DNA from: Capronia americana
Lineage: Eukaryota > Ascomycota > Eurotiomycetes > Chaetothyriales > Herpotrichiellaceae
Length of the DNA: 64,000 bases
NCBI GenBank assembly: GCA_016110215.1
Contig: JADWQD010000002.1
Location: forward strand, 124,001 to 188,000
Direction of reading: 5' to 3'
Shown: piece by piece, positions 60,306-64,000 of the stretch
How the letters are laid out: the number at the start of each line of letters is the position of its first letter
Position numbering within the stretch: position 1 is the stretch's first letter
Made by a program: the position numbers and the translations under genes
The notes under the pieces: generated by a model
Database searches by the model: none
What the model was told of the DNA's origin: nothing
What the model saw: only the letters and a program-made list of their open reading frames with translations

Positions 60306-63300
60306 GGAAAAGAGGTGCCCGGCCGGCCGTGCTCTCCTCTAGCGTCCAACCAATTTCATCAGTGGGAAGATCATGAAGAACTAGGGGGATCGGTAAGCAC
60401 GTGGACGCCTCTCAATTTGATTCCTCCTCTGTGGACACTCGGGCGACGGGGGAGCAGAGTTGAGTTGAGAGGGGTTGCAATGGCCAGAGGAAAGCTGGGA
60501 GGAAGTCGTAGGACGCAAATTGGTGGATGCTGCTGCTTCTCAAACCGAGTCAAACCGGGTCTGGGTTTGGTGGGGACTGCGACGCAGTCTTCGTCCAGCG
60601 ACCACGAGCGCTCTAGCACTGGCACCACGAGCCACGATCGATTCTTGAACACTGACCGGCCTGGTGGGTACGTGCCATGGCGCAACCTTGGGGGGGTCCA
60701 CTGTTTCTGACGGCGGAGGTCATGTCAAGAGCATGTCAAGAAAGAGAGGCACTTCAGCGCATCGAGACTGGGATGGCAATGGTGCTGCACCGGAGCGCCT
60801 GGCACTAAGCCTGTGCGGGAAAGACACGCAGCCGGCGGCTTGGGGCCGGCATTAGGCGCAATAGGCGCAAGGGCCAGCCAAGCAAGGTACCCCCCGAGCC
60901 CCTAGCGCTGCATTGGCCGCCCCTGTGGTGTCGAGTCACGTAAGGATCTGCGTGCGGCCTTCTCGAGCAGGAAAGGAACAGATGCAACAATGGTCTCCCG
61001 GAGCCTGCCCTGAAACCATGGGCGTAGCCTCGGTCTAGCAGCTGCAGCTTGTCCACCGCGCATGACAGCGGGAAAAGACAGCCATCGGTGACAGGTCGAG
61101 GCCAGAGCGTGCACGAGCTGATACGCTTCTACCAGGCTTGTACCCAGCAAGGAACACCTTGCCATGCAGCAGAGGGCCAAATTGCAATACACATGTCATA
61201 TGTAAGGTACGATGTCCTGCTCAACGGCCAAAAGGTGGTGCGACAATACCAACGCCTGCATCCAGGCCTTGTGGAGCACGTTGAAGATCCTTCAGCATGA
61301 CTGCAACAGTGCTTCGAGTCGTGGAAACTTCCCCGCTGGGAAGAAGCGGCTAATAATATCAGGATTGACACCACGTTTCTTTCATGATCGATGTTGACTT
61401 GCGGAGGGAGAGAAAGATTACGTGCTCGACATCTCAGTGGTGCCGGAGCCGACAATCATGTAGGACTTCTCGATCGACAGCGCGAGGACGAATGGTCTTT
61501 GCTCCTGGCTTGCGTGCTTCTCTAGCTATCCGAGATCGTGCTGGGGCAGGAGTAGGACAACCGAAGTGGTACTGTACTGTATCTGCAGATCGCTCAGACT
61601 GTGCCTGAACGTGCCTCCACACAGTCCTATGCACCAAAGTGACAAGCTGCAGTAGAGCCATCATGCTATGATCCGTGGCAGCATTGAAGATCCGTGGAAG
61701 GGAGCAAACACTGGACGAGTTCCTTGTTACAGTCCCGCCTGCTCAACCATCAACCACGGCCCCTTCTGGGGAAAGACTCGTTCTCGCATTGCTTACAGCC
61801 GACGCCGGGGGTCCCCTGCCGCTGCCATATGGGAGGTGTGACCTCAGCCGGGGGAAGCTGCATCTCCAAGTTCTATATACCCAATCCTAATCGGCCCCTC
61901 GAGCAAACAAGGGAGGCACCCTACAGCCGGACATTTTTGCGAGCATCCGGCGCATACTTTTCCTTCCTGGTGGGAAAACTCTGTGGAAACGGAAACGGGA
62001 ATTGATGCCAGGCACCATCGGTCCTTCTCGAGCTCGCCTGGCTTTACCCACTCCAAAGATCCGCGTAATGTGGCGCACAAGCCCAATGCGACGGACCCCA
62101 ATCAGATGTCTTCGGTGCGCAGAGTGATGCAGCCGCCGTGTCATTATCATCTATCTCTCCGGATACTGTCACCACTATGTTTGTAAGTACGAGTAGGGCT
62201 TGAGCAAAGGGCTTGCTTGATTTGTCCGTGTCGGCAACACCTCCAGTCAGTCGCGGACTCGTCGTGTAGAACGAGCCTCTTCACTCACTCGCCTCCCTTC
62301 TCCGGCCTCAACCAAGAGCTTCTTGTTACAGTATGGCTCGGTCAGTGGCATGGGCACCCGGGGAAGCGGCTACCTAGTGTTCGCATGCCTCTTCCGATTG
62401 AGTCCTCCAATCCGCGGCCACCGGCTCACTGCCCAGAACGAAAGGGTTCGAGGCTTTCTCAAGCTACCGGGACAGCCTAGAAAGGACTACTACGAGTACA
62501 ATCTACGAAGAGTTCGTTTCAGCACCCACATGAACTTCACCCCGTGGACCGTTCAGAGTCTATAGGCGAGGCGGCGAGTGGGCGACACGTCGTTTGGGCA
62601 GGACTCTCGTCCTCGATGACAATAATTTGGCCTCCGAAACATACACAAGACTCGGCGACGGGAAAGCATGGCAAGCCACGCCCACTTGGGGATACTTTTC
62701 CCATGTCCTCCAAATCCAAGTCCCTACCCAGTATATTGACTTTGTGGCGCTCGGGCTTCGATTGTTCTCGTCATCTGCGAATCTGGCCGTCCGCTGTTTT
62801 GTTCTCCTTTTACTACTCTCACTCAGTCAACGATCAGCGGTTTAGCACGACCTGAGCCGACACCACGTTTTTGGATGCACGATTACCTCAAGATCTGCCA
62901 CAGGCCAAAGCCGCCCTTTCTGCTCTCTGCTTTCTACTACTATGCCTAATCCACGAGGGCATCTTTTTGTTTTTCGTTGTCCGGAGCCAGCCTGAACTTT
63001 GAATGTATAGCCTCGCCGCGCCGCCCCTTGGTTATCTGTACTTGTAGTTGGTAGAGCATCTGTACCTACGCTACGAGCCGTTGCAGGATTCGCAGAGGGC
63101 CTGACGCTTGTGCTGCTCACCTCGTGGCTCTCGTGCACAGAAGAAACTTTCCAGGACTCCTCCCCCCAATTACTCTGCATGAAGGTGGGTTTTGGTTCAA
63201 CTATCGATGCGAGGCCGGAAGCTGGCACGCCAATAAGGAACAGCTCCGAAGGACTCACATAACGGTGATAACGCGTGGTGGCACCAGTTGCATTTGCTCA

Positions 63301-64000
63301 CGGTGCAGCTACTAGAGTCTTCAAGTGTAGATGCTTCCGATGGGTGTTTCCCTTCTGACGAGCGTCGGCACATGCTCATGTGGATCATCGACAACTTCGT
63401 GGGTTATTTGCCGTCCTATGTACGTCAATTCGCAGAGATCGACATCCGGGAAAAGACATGGCGTCCGCTAAAAGTTGATTGCACCACAAGCCAACGTTTG
63501 CCTATCCTGGTAGGTAGCTAGAGCAGAGCGTTGGGTAAACATGGGAATTCTGAACGAATGGGAGGTCCAAGGAACAACCGATCTCCAGGTTGTCTTCATA
63601 CACCGTAGATCGTCAACTCGCGGGGGCCGCCGCAAGATGTCGAATGGTCTTGAGCATAGGGCTTGTCAGTGCTATGCAGCGGCACTCTCGAACCGCAAGA
63701 GCAGCACCCAAGCCCTCTACTGTTAGGCAGAGTATGTAAGTGGCTTCTCGAAGTATCTGCTGGGAGACTTTGCACGCGGTCTCTCAACGGTAATAGGGGC
63801 CAAAGCGGAAAATGAATCCTGCGCTGAATGGAAGACAATAACCTCACACGCTTCCTGTTTCATGTTACTCGGCATATCCGAATCCAAAAGTTCGCAAAGT
63901 TGGCCGTCAATTACCGCAGTACTGGGTGCCCTGGACGAGTACTGAGGTGGTGTTGAGATCTTTCGTTCCCCGACTCGTATCTTCTCCACCGGCTCCTAGC
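60306..64000. other. Gene-poor 3.7 kb; no supported gene
   Basis: Frames are short and overlap on both strands. Weak candidates are plus 62323-62565 (GSGYLVFACLFRL, then LPGQPRKDYYEYNLRRVRF), minus 63258-62842 (hydrophilic, no ATG at the start) and minus 63989-63723 near the window edge. None shows a domain or a convincing splice chain. A multi-exon gene could be hidden here or cut by the right edge. Confidence 0.45.

Overview
The window is nuclear DNA from a filamentous ascomycete (Pezizomycotina). The genes carry short spliceosomal introns of about 46 to 200 bp with GTAAGT/GTGAGT-type donors, CTAAC/CTGAC-like branch points and AG acceptors. The gene content is also typical of these fungi: a PTH11-type receptor, a manganese-type lipoxygenase, a Zn(II)2Cys6 regulator, a Far1-like scaffold and an Ino80 HMG subunit. 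I cannot assign class or genus from sequence alone. No CRISPR array, operon, rRNA or convincing tRNA was seen.

Layout, left to right. 1-6.1 kb, plus strand: the 3' part of a lipoxygenase, the AP-1 clathrin adaptor mu subunit and a 2-oxoglutarate/Fe(II) oxygenase. 6.2-12 kb, minus strand: a four-exon NmrA-like protein, two unrecognised proteins and the twin CX9C protein Emi1, which diverges from YME2 (plus, 12.3-15 kb), a mitochondrial inner-membrane protein. 16.3-20.5 kb, minus strand: a seven-helix PTH11-like receptor and a multi-helix glycoprotein with an uncertain, possibly frameshifted 5' end. 21.4-26.7 kb: an Ino80-type HMG protein (plus), an SDR (minus), and the protease OMA1 (minus) diverging from a PRCC-domain protein (plus). 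26.7-33 kb is gene-poor: one 140-residue unknown protein and a secreted, probably GPI-anchored propeller protein. The propeller gene diverges from a Zn2Cys6 regulator (33.5-34.8 kb). 35-38.6 kb: a candidate solo LTR, then two paralogous genes for small proteins with two cysteine clusters each. 39-40 kb: simple repeats and a 100-N assembly gap. 40.2-54.9 kb: one uninterrupted 14.7-kb reading frame for midasin (Mdn1/Rea1). 56.7-60.3 kb: a four-exon RING-PH-VWA scaffold resembling Far1. 60.3-64 kb: no gene I can support.

Functional links. Three genes (EMI1, YME2, OMA1) act in or on mitochondria, and EMI1 and YME2 share a 339-bp divergent promoter region. The propeller and Zn2Cys6 genes also share an upstream region, a layout often seen for a regulator and its target. 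The most unusual item is the pair of double-cysteine-cluster genes at 36.1-38.6 kb. They combine an N-terminal C-x2-C-x5-C-x-H-x3-H motif with a Zn2Cys6-like cluster near the C-terminus, an arrangement I do not recognise from a named family. Exon boundaries given here were chosen by reading-frame continuity, splice consensus and family conservation; none was tested against transcripts.
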